Shown here piece after piece: positions 22,959 through 33,194 of a DNA stretch of 64,000 bases. Under the pieces are notes generated by a model. It was not told where the DNA came from. It worked only from the letters and a program-made list of their open reading frames with translations, and did no database searches. Positions within the stretch are counted from its first letter, which is position 1. Every line of letters begins with the position of its first letter. The stretch lies in assembly GCA_030323885.1 (NCBI GenBank), contig CM059186.1, positions 26,516,271 through 26,580,270 of the forward strand. Direction: 5' to 3'. The translations under genes and the position numbers were made by a program. The stretch comes from Branchipolynoe longqiensis. Taxonomy: Eukaryota > Annelida > Polychaeta > Phyllodocida > Polynoidae.

Positions 22959-23940
22959 AAGAAATTTAATTCTGACTGAAAACTCCGATGAAGTAGTATT
23001 CGGAAGATGAAGTAAAAATAGTTTAGTTGTACTGTACTGATCTGCATGTCATCTGTACATGGTTAACTGTATATCTAATTACCCCCCCCCCCCCCCCCCA
23101 GAAAATCAGGGATGAAAGATCTCCGCGATTCCGCGGATTTCCGGGAATTTTCAATCCCGCAGCACCATCAGCCTATAATACTAATATGTGGTGCTGATGC
23201 CGCAGCACTATCAGCATACACTACTAATATTAATAAATGCTCCAAGCGTCGCAGCACTATCAGCGTACACTACTAATACATGCTTCAAATGGTGCAGCAC
23301 TTTCAGCGTATACCGATATATATGAAACCCGACTTTCGGGAATTTTCCGCGATTCCCTGACAATGCTAAGCCTATGGGAGAATATCAGCATTTCCGCTTT
23401 TTTTCCTGGAGAGCACTTTCTCTCCCTGGAAAATAATGTGAGGGTGCAGAATGGATAGGGGCATGGGGTCCTGGAGGCTTTGCTGTCTGTGGCTCCTTGA
23501 AGAACATTTAAAAAATAAATGATCCCAACCATTTGAAGGTAAAGATCCGTATGCTCAGAAAATTTAAGGGATTTTGTTACCCTCAGGGGGGAAAAATACC
23601 CTCCACCCCCGCCCCCAGCCTCCCAGACACACATACTCAGTATGAGCAACGGACGGAGGAGAAGCAATTGTGAAAATATGAGCAGAAAAGTGCACAATTC
23701 AGTAGCATATGTGAATAATTAATATGTTGTTGAGTTTTAGATGTGGGCAAAGTCGAGACAGAGCACAGACCAAAGTGCAAGTGGGATAAGTTTATTCTTT
23801 GATGCGCATGTGTGCGACGGGTCAAAGGTCGTTATGAGTAGGAGTGCTGGGTAAAACATGCCCTGGAGGAACGCTTGAAACTTTAAGGGAAAGTGGTACT
23901 GAAGTCAATTAGAGGTACCAGAATGATACACTGATCATCA
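22959..23940. repeat. gene-free stretch with a short degenerate tandem repeat
   Basis: Between 23158 and 23320 the block GCAGCAC(T/C)(A/T)TCAGC occurs four times at 43-49-bp spacing, followed by a TACACTACTAATA block. A poly-C run of about 18 lies at 23082-23099. No gene is recognised. Confidence 0.55.
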
Positions 23941-23941
23941 A

Positions 23942-24300
23942 TCAATAGTTCCGTCGTCTAGTCGAGGGTTGGATGCAATGGTTCTCCACTTGTCCCGATG
24001 GTGGTCTGTTCTGATAGACTGAATAATTCAACCCTGTCCACTGTGAAATATTTGTAAACCATGATGTTCTTGGTCTCCCTCTCCCTCTGCTGCCATTCAC
24101 CTTCCCTTCCAACAATGTACGGTATATTGAACTCTGACGAATGATGTGGCCAAAATAAATAAGTTTCTTTGTCTGTATAGTGGCAAACAAATTTTTCTGA
24201 GAACTTCTTTGTTGGTGATCTTCTTTGTCCATGATATTTTCATCATCCTTCGATAAGTCCAGATACACTGATAGGCTTTTATATAACTAAGCCACAACAT
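23942..24300 (-). pseudogene. LINE reverse transcriptase C-terminal fragment
   Basis: Two overlapping frames on the minus strand contain MDKEDHQQRSSQ, KKLIYFGHIIRQSS, LLEGKVNGSRGRGRPRTSW and QWTGLNYSV. These match the conserved tail of LINE reverse transcriptases (KxxxxGHxxR, then GxRGRGRPRxxW). A frameshift near 24260 joins the parts. No RT core or endonuclease is present, so this is a 5'-truncated copy. The HIIR(...)LLEGK and QWTGL wording differs from the fragment at 30.3 kb, so it is a different family. Confidence 0.8.
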
Positions 24301-24315
24301 GATTAGCAGGTAACA

Positions 24316-24931
24316 TTAAAGCTGCATAGTCTGATAAAAGCATAACAAGGGGCTTTAAAAAAATTTAACGACACCTCCAGATCACATTGATTGTTATAAT
24401 CAGCTATTGGACATCAAACATATGGTCATTCTGACATATTTCTTTGGAGTAAACCTGCTGCCTCCACATAGGCTACTCTTTCCGATAAACAGCAAGGGAT
24501 CTTTTATATGCACTTTCCCACAGACAGGACAGCACATACCGCAGCCTTTGATGAACCAGTTGTAGACCACTGGTCGGAACGGAAAATAGCCCAAACTGCA
24601 ACTGGATCCATTGAGAAGGATCGATCCTATGACCGGCAGCTTCACAGGTGGACACTCTTCCGCCTCAGCTACGTCCCGCTCCGATAAAAGCATAACAATT
24701 TCACAACCAAAACATTTAGCTAGACTTGATCATACAGATCCAACTTATATACTGGTGCACGGCACTATTAAGTATTCAATTACTTTGCATGCTTTCACTC
24801 CGAATAACCCTGGAGTTAGCCATTTACTTTTTTTTTTATTACTTCAAACTAAGGTATGGTAGACTATAACAATCAACCCTATATATTTATTTCAAACTGG
24901 CACAAACTCAATCCCATCACGTTATGCAAAC
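24316..24931 (-). mobile_element. TTAA-type MITE, copy 9, split by a SINE
   Basis: It starts TTAAAGCTGCATAGTCTGAT at 24316 and ends near ATCACGTTATGCAAACG at 24931, inverted relative to copy 1. It is interrupted at 24349-24682 by SINE-B. The missing family sequence is recovered when the insertion is removed. Confidence 0.8.
24349..24682 (-). mobile_element. SINE-B, full length with 16-bp target duplication
   Basis: On the minus strand it begins at the right with a tRNA-like head, GCGGGACGTAGCTGAGGCGG (A box), and a B-box-like GGATCGATCC. The body has ATAGCCCAAACTGC (+ strand) and TGTGCTGTCCTGTCTGTGGG, then GCATATAAAAGATCCC. It ends in GGTGTCGTTAAAT and a T/A-rich tail. GATAAAAGCATAACAA flanks it on both sides (24333-24348 and 24683-24698), a clear target-site duplication. 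From memory, this head, body and tail resemble a SINE common in molluscs, which is the basis for the organism guess. Confidence 0.88.
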
Positions 24932-25271
24932 GAAAAAAATACAGGAATAACCTTGACTTTAACTATGAGAAACTGAAGAAAATTTAGGCCTTAGCATATT
25001 TGTGAAAGCTATGGTGATATTAGATTCTTCCACTGTACTGGATGAAACCCAGCCCTGAGCAATGTTATGTCGGACGTGTATGTGTATGATACAAAATTGG
25101 AAATGTGCACATGTTTCCACTTGTCTGCGTAGCAAGTAAATAATTGCCTGTTACTGTTAAACCTATCAATCAACAAATCTTGCACTTGTTAACGTCACTT
25201 TTGTGGCGAAGCGCAAATGAGAGGTTAGGGGAGAAGAGGTAAAACTAAGAAATAGTTAAATAACCCACACT
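24932..25271. other. gene-free stretch
   Basis: Nothing recognisable. Confidence 0.35.
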
Positions 25272-25278
25272 CATCTTG

Positions 25279-25612
25279 TCCAGATGATGGGATGGCCGAA
25301 TCAGTTGAGCGTCCGTTGGGAGATCATGGGATTCGAACCCACGGGTTCGAACCCTTGTCAAGTCAAACCAATGAATTAAGAATGTATTCTTGTCGCTCCC
25401 TAGCCATCCGCTCTGCATTATTAGGATAGGGCAAGGACTGGTTGGCCCGGTGTCAGGGTAATGCGACTGAGTGGGATATCAGGTCATGATGCTGGCATCC
25501 TGGTGTCCCAGTGGGGCAGCATTATAAAGTCAGCATGAGTGCGCACCGTCACAAGTTGGTACCCGTCCTGATATGACCTTAGATGTTGCTATGACGTAAA
25601 ACAACAAACAAA
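25279..25612 (+). mobile_element. SINE-A, full length
   Basis: The head GATGGCCGAATCAGTTGAGC (A-box-like) and GGGTTCGAACCC (canonical B box) resemble a leucine/serine-type tRNA. The body is GGATAGGGCAAGGACTGG, GACTGAGTGGGATATCAGG and CATTATAAAGTCAGCATGAG. The tail is CTGATATGACCTTAGATG then GACGTAAAACAACAAAC. CATCTTG flanks both ends (25272-25278 and 25613-25619). This is the best copy for defining the family. Confidence 0.9.
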
Positions 25613-25712
25613 CATCTTGGGCACCAGCAGTATTCCGGGACTTCCCTTGCTTGTTTTTACAACCCTGTTGTACACCCTGTCTGGACCATTGATTGGTTTT
25701 ACCCAGAATGGT

Positions 25713-26047
25713 TTTTGTTTGTTGTTGTTTTAAGTCCTAGCAACATCTAAGGTCTGGCTGGCGGTCATAGGATCGATCCTTCTCAATGGATCCAGTTGCA
25801 GTGCTGACCCACCGGGAAACCAGACCGCCAGCACCATGACCTGGTATCCCACTCAGTCACATTATCCTGACACTGAGCACACCAGTCCTTGCCCTGTCCT
25901 AATAATGCCGAGTGCCTGGCTAGGAAGCGACAAGTATCAATGTTTTAAGTCATTGGTTTGACTCGACCAGGGTTCGAACCCCCGACCCCACGATCTACCA
26001 GCACGGGAGACGGACACTCTAACTCATTCGGCCATCCCGTCTGATCT
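25713..26047 (-). mobile_element. chimeric SINE-A/SINE-B copy
   Basis: The right part (minus strand) is a good SINE-A head and body, including CGACCAGGGTTCGAACC (+ strand). Between the body and the SINE-A tail, at about 25756-25803, lies GGCGGTCATAGGATCGATCC and CAATGGATCCAGTTGCAG, which belongs to the head of SINE-B (compare 24595-24645). The SINE-A tail then resumes leftwards (AAGTCCTAGCAACATCTAAG). Template switching during reverse transcription is a likely cause. Confidence 0.8.
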
Positions 26048-26222
26048 GACTGCTATATATGCATGCATGTCTGGATACCAGGATCTAGTTATTTAGACCT
26101 CAGAATGGTTTTAATATTGGTGTCATGAAATGCATATTTTTGTTTTAAGGGAATTATTTACTCTTATTTCATTTGTGATACGGACCCAAAAAGTCGGAAT
26201 ATTTTATGTCACGTCCCCGCTT

Positions 26223-26385
26223 CAAGTTAAGATTCAATATCCGTGGTATGCAGGATGCCATTCGCATTCGCACCAAACGGTCCATTGAGCAGTCCACTTT
26301 GTCGCATTCACATCTGGACATATGGAAGCACCACCGTGCGTTTACATGCTTTTTCATTTTTTTGTGGACATGCGGTCAGTATCTC
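26223..26385. mobile_element. MITE C, partial inverted copy
   Basis: AAGTTAAGATTCAATATCCG, GGTATGCAGGATGCC, CATATGGAAGCACCAC and ACATGCTTTTTCATTTTT match the reverse complement of the complete MITE C at 26551-26951. The far end is lost. Confidence 0.65.
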
Positions 26386-26550
26386 GAAACGGTACATAGC
26401 GCCACCCCACAACCAGTTGTGTAAACACACCAGACCCCAGCTTCAGTCCATCCCCCGAGCCATCCGTCAGTATCTCAGAAGACACGTATTAGCAGTGAGG
26501 GCGAACATTCGAGGTGCTCAATTCTCGTCTGTCACATGACTAAATCACAG

Positions 26551-26951
26551 TAAAGCTAAGATTCCATTTACGCTGTATGCAGTATGCGAATGCGGCAAAA
26601 AATGGAAAAGCATATAAATATACATTGGTGCTTCCATATATCCGAATGCGAATGCTGCAAATGGATCGACTCATGGAACGATCAATGCGAATGCTGCTGA
26701 GTCTGCCATAGAAAACAATAGTAACTTTGACTTCCCTTCACAAATTTGGAGCAAAAAAACTCCCAAAATGGGATGGGTATCTTTTTTATTGGGGGGGGGG
26801 GTTGTTTAGTAACCCCTCCCCCCCGCCCCCTCCCCCCAACACAAAAAGAAGACATCGACTATTGTATTGGAGGTCGGCAGGGGTATCTATGTCGCATACC
26901 GCATTCGTATACCGTATGCCGCATACCACGTATATGAAATCTTAGCTTTAA
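26551..26951. mobile_element. MITE C with GTATGCG motif field, TAA flanks
   Basis: The ends AGCTAAGATTCCATTTACG and (reverse complement) AGCTAAGATTTCATATACG form TIRs of at least 19 bp, and TAA flanks both sides (26551-26553 and 26949-26951). The interior near each end repeats GTATGCG, GCATACCG and GCGAATGC every 10-12 bp. A G-run and a C-run at 26790-26835 expand the middle. No protein is encoded. Confidence 0.8.
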
Positions 26952-27124
26952 TGGTGATGGGAAGTTAGCACCGTGGCGGAAACAAAGGTGATTCGAGGTG
27001 AAAAAAGGTGATCCGTAGAGGGAGTATTTGCTCACCGCTTACTGTAGTCGGGAGTGCAGCTTCACCACATTCTAGAAGCAGTAGCTGAGATATTTATGCT
27101 GCCAAAAATAAATTATTTGTGTTT

Positions 27125-29757
27125 TGGACTATTTCAGTGGACGGTTTTTGGATCGGAGTGCACTACTGAATAGAGCATTATTGGATCAAAATAGACTACC
27201 TCAGTAGATGGTTATCGGATCGGAGACTACCTCAGTAGATGGTTATTGAATCCGAGACTACTTCAGTAGATGGTTATTGAATCCGAGACTACCTCAGTAG
27301 ATGGTTATCGGATCGGAGACTACCTCAGTAGATGGGTATTGAATTGGAGACTACTTCAGTAGATGGTTATTGAATCCGAGACTACCTCAGTAGATGGTTA
27401 TTCAATCGGAGACTACCTCAGTAGATGGTTATTGAATTGGAGACTACTTCAGTAGATGGCTATTGAATGCGAGGCTACCTCAGTAGATGGTTATTGAATT
27501 GGAGACTACTTCAGTAGATGGTTATTGAATCCGAGACTACCTCAGTAGATGGTTATCGGATCGGAGACTACCTCAGTAGATGGGTATTGAATTGGAGACT
27601 ACTTCAGTAGATGGTTATTGAATCCGAGACTACTTCAGTGGATGGTTATTGAATCCGAGACTACCTCAGTAGATGGTTATTCAATCGGAGACTACCTCAG
27701 TAGATGGTTATTGAATTGGAGACTACCTCAGTAGATGGTTATTGAATCCGAGACTACCTCAGTAGATGGTTATTGAATCCGAGACTACCTCAGTAGATGG
27801 TTATTCAATTGGAGACTACCTCAGTAGATGGGTATTGAATCCGAGACTACCTCAGTAGATGGTTATTGAATCCGAGACTACCTCAGTAGATGGTTATTCA
27901 ATTGGAGACTACCTCAGTAGATGGTTATCGGATGGGAGACTACCTCAGTAGATGGTTATTGAATTGGAGACTACTTCAGTAGATGGTTATTGAATCCGAG
28001 ACTACCTCAGTAGATGGTTATTCAATCGGAGACTACCTCAGTAGATGGTTATCGGATCGGAGACTACCTCAGTAGATGGTTATTGAATTGGAGACTACTT
28101 CAGTAGATGGTTATTGAATCCGAGGCTACCTCAGTCGATGGTTATTGAATTGGAGACTACTTCAGTAGATGGTTATTGAATCCGAGGCTACCTCAGTCGA
28201 TGGTTATTGAATTGGAGACTACTTCAGTAGATGGTTATTGAATTGGAGACTACCTCAGTAGATGGTTATTGAATCCGAGGCTATCTCAGTCGATGGTTAT
28301 TGAATTGGAGACTACTTCAGTAGATGGTTATTGAATCCGAGACTACCTCAGTAGATGGTTATTGAATCCGAGACTACCTCAGTAGATGGTTATTGGATCG
28401 GAGACTACCTCAGTAGATGGGTATTGAATTGGAGACTACCTCAGTAGATGGTTATTGAATTGGAGACTACCTCAGTAGATGGGTATTGAATTGGAGACTA
28501 CCTCAGTAGATGGTTATTGAATCCGAGACTACCTCAGTAGATGGTTATTGAATTGGAGACTACCTCAGTAGATGGGTATTGAATTGGAGACTACTTCAGT
28601 AGATGGTTATTGAATCCGAGACTACCTCAGTAGATGGGTATTGAATTGGAGACTACTTCAGTAGATGGTTATTGGATCGGAGACTACCTCAGTAGATGGT
28701 TATTGAATTGGAGACTACCTCAGTAGATGGTTATTGAATTGGAGACTACCTCAGTAGATGGGTATTGAATTGGAGACTACCTCAGTAGATGGGTATTGAA
28801 TCCGAGACTACCTCAGTAGATGGGTATTGAATTGGAGACTACTTCAGTAGATGGTTATTGAATTGGAGACTACCTCAGTAAATGGTTATTCAATCGGAGA
28901 CTACCTCAGTAGATGGTTATTGAATCCGAGACTACCTCAGTAGATGGGTATTCAATTGGAGACTACTTCAGTAGATGGGTATTGAATCGGAGACTACCTC
29001 AGTAGATGGTTATTGAATCCGAGACTACCTCAGTAGATGGGTATTGAATTGGAGACTACTTCAGTAGATGGTTATTGAATTGGAGACTACCTCAGTAGAT
29101 GGTTATTCAATCGGAGACTACCTCAGTAGATGGTTATTGAATCCGAGACTACCTCAGTAGATGGTTATTGGATCGGAGACTACCTCAGTAGATGGTTATT
29201 GAATCGGAGACTACCTCAGTAGATGGTTATTGGATCGGAGACTACCTCAGTAGATGGTTATTGAATCCGAGACTACTTCAGTAGATGGTTATTGGATCGG
29301 AGACTACTTCAGTAGATGGTTATTGAATTGGAGACTACCTCAGTAGATGGTTATTCAATCGGAGACTACCTCAGTAGATGGTTATCGGATCGGAGACTAC
29401 CTCAGTCGATGGTTATTGAATCGGAGACTACCTCAGTAGATGGTTATTGAATCCGAGACTACCTCAGTAGATGGTTATTGAATCCGAGACTACCTCAGTA
29501 GATGGTTATTGAATTGGAGACTACCTCAGTAGATGGTTATTGAATCCGAGACTACCTCAGTAGATGGTTATTCAATCAGAGACTACCTCAGTAGATGGTT
29601 ATCGGATCGGAGACTACCTCAGTCGATGGTTATTGAATTGGAGACTACCTCAATAGATGGTTATTGAATCCGAGGCCACCTCAGTCGATGGTTATTGAAT
29701 TGGAGACTACCTCAGTAGATGGTTATTGAATCCGAGACTATCTCAGTAGATGGGTAT
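27125..29757 (+). repeat. 31-bp satellite array, about 83 units
   Basis: The unit is GAGACTACCTCAGTAGATGG followed by TTATTGAATCC, exactly 31 bp (for example 27661 to 27692). A few positions vary in discrete classes: CCTCAG or CTTCAG, GGTTA or GGGTA, and endings TGAATTGG, TGAATCCG, TCAATCGG or CGGATCGG. The CTTCAG form usually follows a TGAATTGG ending, so monomer types come in a preferred order. CTAC...GTAG in each unit can form a small hairpin. The first units at 27125-27190 are diverged. No gene is present. Confidence 0.95.
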
Positions 29758-29965
29758 TGAATTGGATACTATCTCAGTAGACGGTTATTGGATCGGAGTA
29801 GACCGCCTGAGTAGACATTTATTGGATCGGACTAGACCGCCTCAGTAGACGGTTATTGGATCGGAGTAGACCACCTCAGTAGACGGTTATTGGATCGGAG
29901 TAGACCACCTCAGTAGATGGTTATTAGATCGGAGTAGACCACCTCGGTAGATGGTTATTCGGTGT
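29758..29965 (+). repeat. 34-bp variant block at the right edge of the satellite
   Basis: Units read CGGTTATTGGATCGGAGTAG then ACCACCTCAGTAGA, 34 bp, differing from the main unit by GGAGTAGACCACC in place of GAGACTACC. About six copies form the transition out of the array. Confidence 0.9.
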
Positions 29966-30330
29966 GGTGGGGGTTCACACTTCCTGTCTACCATTCGCGA
30001 TATCATTAGCAGCTCCCATATATGGAGACTGGACATGTAGAGAGAGTTGTAAACCGCTGCCTTGTGGTACAGGTTCTTGACAGAACTGAAGGCTAAGGGA
30101 GCAAACCATAAACAGAAAACCATGTCACTGTGGCAGCATTAAGGGTGGTTGATGTATGGAGCTCCCAACATCTCCCGACCAGCCATTGCAGGGACAAATA
30201 GTTTTGTGCCTGTCTTGACATGTTCTTGCTGGTGTGAAACCTCTATTTGCTTCCGAGAGAGTGCCGCTGGTAACTTGCAAAAGCCAGCAGCACTTCAACA
30301 CTTTTGCAGGCAGCTTTCATGAAATGTAGC
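29966..30330. other. gene-free stretch between satellite and LINE fragment
   Basis: No coding domain is recognised. Confidence 0.35.
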
Positions 30331-30887
30331 TGAAATACAGAGGAGGATGGCCAAGGCTAGCACACCTTCCGGCCGACTACGCCAGAGACTCTGGAACAAC
30401 CACCATGTGTCCATTCGGGTCAAAGGCAAGAACTACCGTGCAATAATGCTATCCACCCTACTATACAGAGCCGAGGCCTGGACAGTGTACAGACGACAGG
30501 TGAAAAAGCTGCATGCTTTCATGATGCGACATCTGCATTCAATCATGAGGCTAACCTGGAAGGACAAAGTGACAAATAAGGAAATACTCGAACGGACGGG
30601 GCTGCCCTCTATGGAAGATCTTCTGATCAAAAAGAATCTCCGGTGGACTGGACACCTCATGAGGATGTCATCAGACAGGCTACCAAAGCAGATCCTCTAT
30701 TCTCAACTGTCTTCTGGTTACAGAAAGAGAGGGCGTCCTCGTCTCCGGTTCAAGGATGCCATCAAGAGAAACCTGAAGCTGAGAGACATTAAGACCGACT
30801 CATGGATGCAACTCTCACAGCAGAGAGCTAAATGGAGAGTGGCAGTCAAGTAATGAAAGCAGTCTTTGTCGCATCGTGACCGACAGC

Positions 30888-30930
<43 letters not shown>

Positions 30931-30932
30931 CA
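30331..30932 (+). pseudogene. 5'-truncated LINE: RT C-terminus with (ATG)n tail
   Basis: The open frame (168 codons from 30347, stop at 30851) begins inside the RT thumb (EIQRRMAKAS...GRLRQRLW) and continues with IMLSTLLYRAEAWTVY, KLHAFMMRHLHSIM, WKDKVTNKEILERTGLP, NLRWTGHLMRMSS and RKRGRPRLRFKDAIKRN. This is the conserved end of a non-LTR reverse transcriptase (RTE or Jockey-type). The catalytic domain is missing. The frame is intact, which implies a fairly recent insertion. The 3' end is an (ATG)n run at about 30886-30929, a microsatellite-type LINE tail. Confidence 0.85.
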
Positions 30933-31032
30933 TGTATTCAGACAGTCGGTTTGAAGCTAGATTCCTGTCCTAACTTCCCCCACACAGCCACTAGAAACTT
31001 CCTCCTAACACGTCTGTTTCCGGCCAGTGCTT

Positions 31033-31245
31033 GGTCTAGGGTAGGACAGTAACTTTTTATCCCACTTGCTCAATCGGGCAAGTGGCTGAATTTTCTACTT
31101 GCACAAGTGGCCAAACTACTTGCCCAGGCCCAAGTCAGCCAATTGAAACTGAAATCTGCTTCTGCAGATTAAAAAAATAACGACTTACCCATTCGGGAGG
31201 TCACCAAGAACCTTACTTTCCCGACCGAGTAAACTAGGTGCCCGG
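31033..31245 (+). repeat. dispersed repeat R2, copy 1
   Basis: About 200 bp related to the reverse complement of 60405-60600. Shared blocks are GGTAGGACAGTAAC, CCAAACTACTTGCCC, AAGTCAGCCAATTGAAACTG, and CCCGACCGAGTAAACTAGG. Several ACTTGC/GCAAGT pairs make it partly palindromic. The nature is unknown; a decayed element or an exon-derived duplicate are both possible. Confidence 0.65.
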
Positions 31246-31657
31246 GGCAATCCTTATTGTTGTACCCTGCAGAATACTACTTGTACACACGAGATGGACC
31301 TTATTCACGCGAAAACGAGGCGTGGAAATCACTGGTGGGAATGGAACAGTGTTGGAAAATGTCTCAGCTGACAGTGAACCATTTTAATAATCAGTGTTAA
31401 ACCACACAACTTTAAAACCAAAGCTGCCATAGTTTATGGACAGTTTCGTCTCTAGGTAGTGTCTATTGTCCCGAAATAAGTCTTCTTATCGTGTGGTTAG
31501 AAGGAACACTGACAGAGCATTCTGCGAATGAAGTTGTTATGCATCTCAGGCAAGATCCGGTTGTTTTTTTGTGCGTGTTTTTCTCTCTGCATTGAATCTA
31601 CATGCGGTCGTCTGCTCGCTATTTATCCAACCAACAACCACCTGTTGCCAGCTGTCT
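31246..31657. other. gene-free stretch
   Basis: Nothing recognisable. Confidence 0.35.
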
Positions 31658-31975
31658 GGTCGGGATGGCCATATGGGTAGAGTGCCCGCTTCCCATACTG
31701 TCGGTCGTGGGAATCGATCCTCAGCCAAGTGAAATCAAAGATGTAAAAAGGAATGTTACTTGCAGCATTACTAGGATAGGGCATGGACGGGTTGCCTGGG
31801 TATTGGAATAATATGATTGGCTGGGATATCAGGTCATGGTGCTGGTGACATTGTAGTCCAGTGGCGCAGCACTGTAAAGTCGCCATAAATGCGCAGTCAC
31901 AAATAAGTGAGTACCTGATTTAGTCCGAACTCAAATGTTGTGAGGATATAAACCTTCAATAAACCAATGCCAAAC
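31658..31975 (+). mobile_element. SINE-A, diverged copy
   Basis: The head CGGGATGGCCATATGGGTAG and B-box-like GGGAATCGATCC, then the family body GGATAGGGCATGGACGGG, GGGATATCAGGTCATGGTGC and CACTGTAAAGTCGCCATAAA. The 3' tail is decayed (GAACTCAAATGTTGTGAGG). Confidence 0.75.
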
Positions 31976-32521
31976 CCTTAGAATACACACGTCATAAGAT
32001 ATATATATATATATGTTGTGTGGTAAATAAACATATGTTTATTCTGCTGAATAAGTCTTTTGTCATCGCCCAAGCAGTAGTCTTCCAGCCATTTTTCAAT
32101 TCAGGATTATCTACACAAAAATGGTGTATAGAATACAGTAAGGTATACAATGACTGTTGAATATACAATTTGCAGCATATAGCATACTGAAATTCTGTAA
32201 CTGACAAGTTCCACAGCAATATGGCAACAGTAGTCACATGACTACATCAATATTAGTCAGATCAATGTAAGCATTTACATGGTATTTAGAATGTAAGCGA
32301 GAAGTTATCTTCTATATACATTTGGCAAAGTTGTAGTAAGTTTTAATGTAGGGTCTGGTCAGTTGGAGTTAAACAAGCGGTATATAAATGTCAGTTTGTT
32401 ACTAATGTTCTAGTGTTACCCTATTGTCGTTAGTTATGTGAGTTTGTTATTTGCAGTTTGTTTTAGTGTTGATAGTCACCTGACAGCAATATGAATTCTG
32501 CTGTTGGAGTGGCATTGTTAG
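31976..32521. other. gene-free stretch
   Basis: An (AT)n run lies at about 31999-32014. No gene is recognised. Confidence 0.4.
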
Positions 32522-32953
32522 TAAAGGCCCTGTCACATTACGGCGTATGGCGGGAGCGTATTGAAAACCTACGTAGGTCCTGCGCGTGCCGGCCTATGAT
32601 GACATTTGGTGACCTTTCGGGTGGTTTTGAGCGTATGTGGAACCTACGAGGAGCGTACGAGGAGCGTATGAGGAGCGTATGGGAGCGTGCTGTGACATTT
32701 TTTGACAGTATGGGCCATACGCCCTCATAGGTCTTTTTTTTTAGCATGCACAAAAAAATTTGGACGGGCGGATTTATGAAAGCGTATGGCGGCGTATGCC
32801 TCATACGCTTCACATACGCCGGCATCTGGCGGCGTATGAGTAGCGTATGCATAGCGTATGAGTAGCGTATACGGCGTATGCCGACGTATATGACGTAACG
32901 CGCTTACGCCGCCATACGCTCCCGCAAAAAACCCTAATGTGACAGCCCCTTAA
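32522..32953. mobile_element. Harbinger-like MITE with ACGTA motif field, copy A2
   Basis: The left end AGGCCCTGTCACATTACG and right end CTAATGTGACAGCCCCT are inverted. TAA flanks both sides (32522-32524 and 32951-32953). The interior repeats GGAGCGTATGA and its inverse, often with an 11-bp step (32641-32690). No coding content. Confidence 0.88.
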
Positions 32954-33194
32954 CACACGAGACCAACTGTGTGGCCGGTGAAGCAATGGGACCAACCCCA
33001 GTGCATTTGGTTTTAAATGTTGTATTTATATTTGCACTGTGTCTGTCGTTGTATTTGGTTGACTGGAACAATGGAGGTAAAGAGAGGAACAGCAACAAAT
33101 AAAAATATACAACTGCAGCGTTCACGTACCGCCACTGTTGATTTACCGTTTATTTAATGCAGTCTTGGTCTAGACACTCCCAAGACTAGCCACG

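Noticed and set aside
25285..25350. tRNA gene suggested by A and B boxes
   Set aside because: It is the head of a 334-bp SINE with body, tail and target duplication; it does not fold as a complete tRNA. The same holds for other heads (20.8, 24.6, 54.45, 57.1 kb).
27125..29965. Regular short repeats suggesting a CRISPR-type array
   Set aside because: The units are head-to-tail without unique spacers; this is a eukaryotic satellite.
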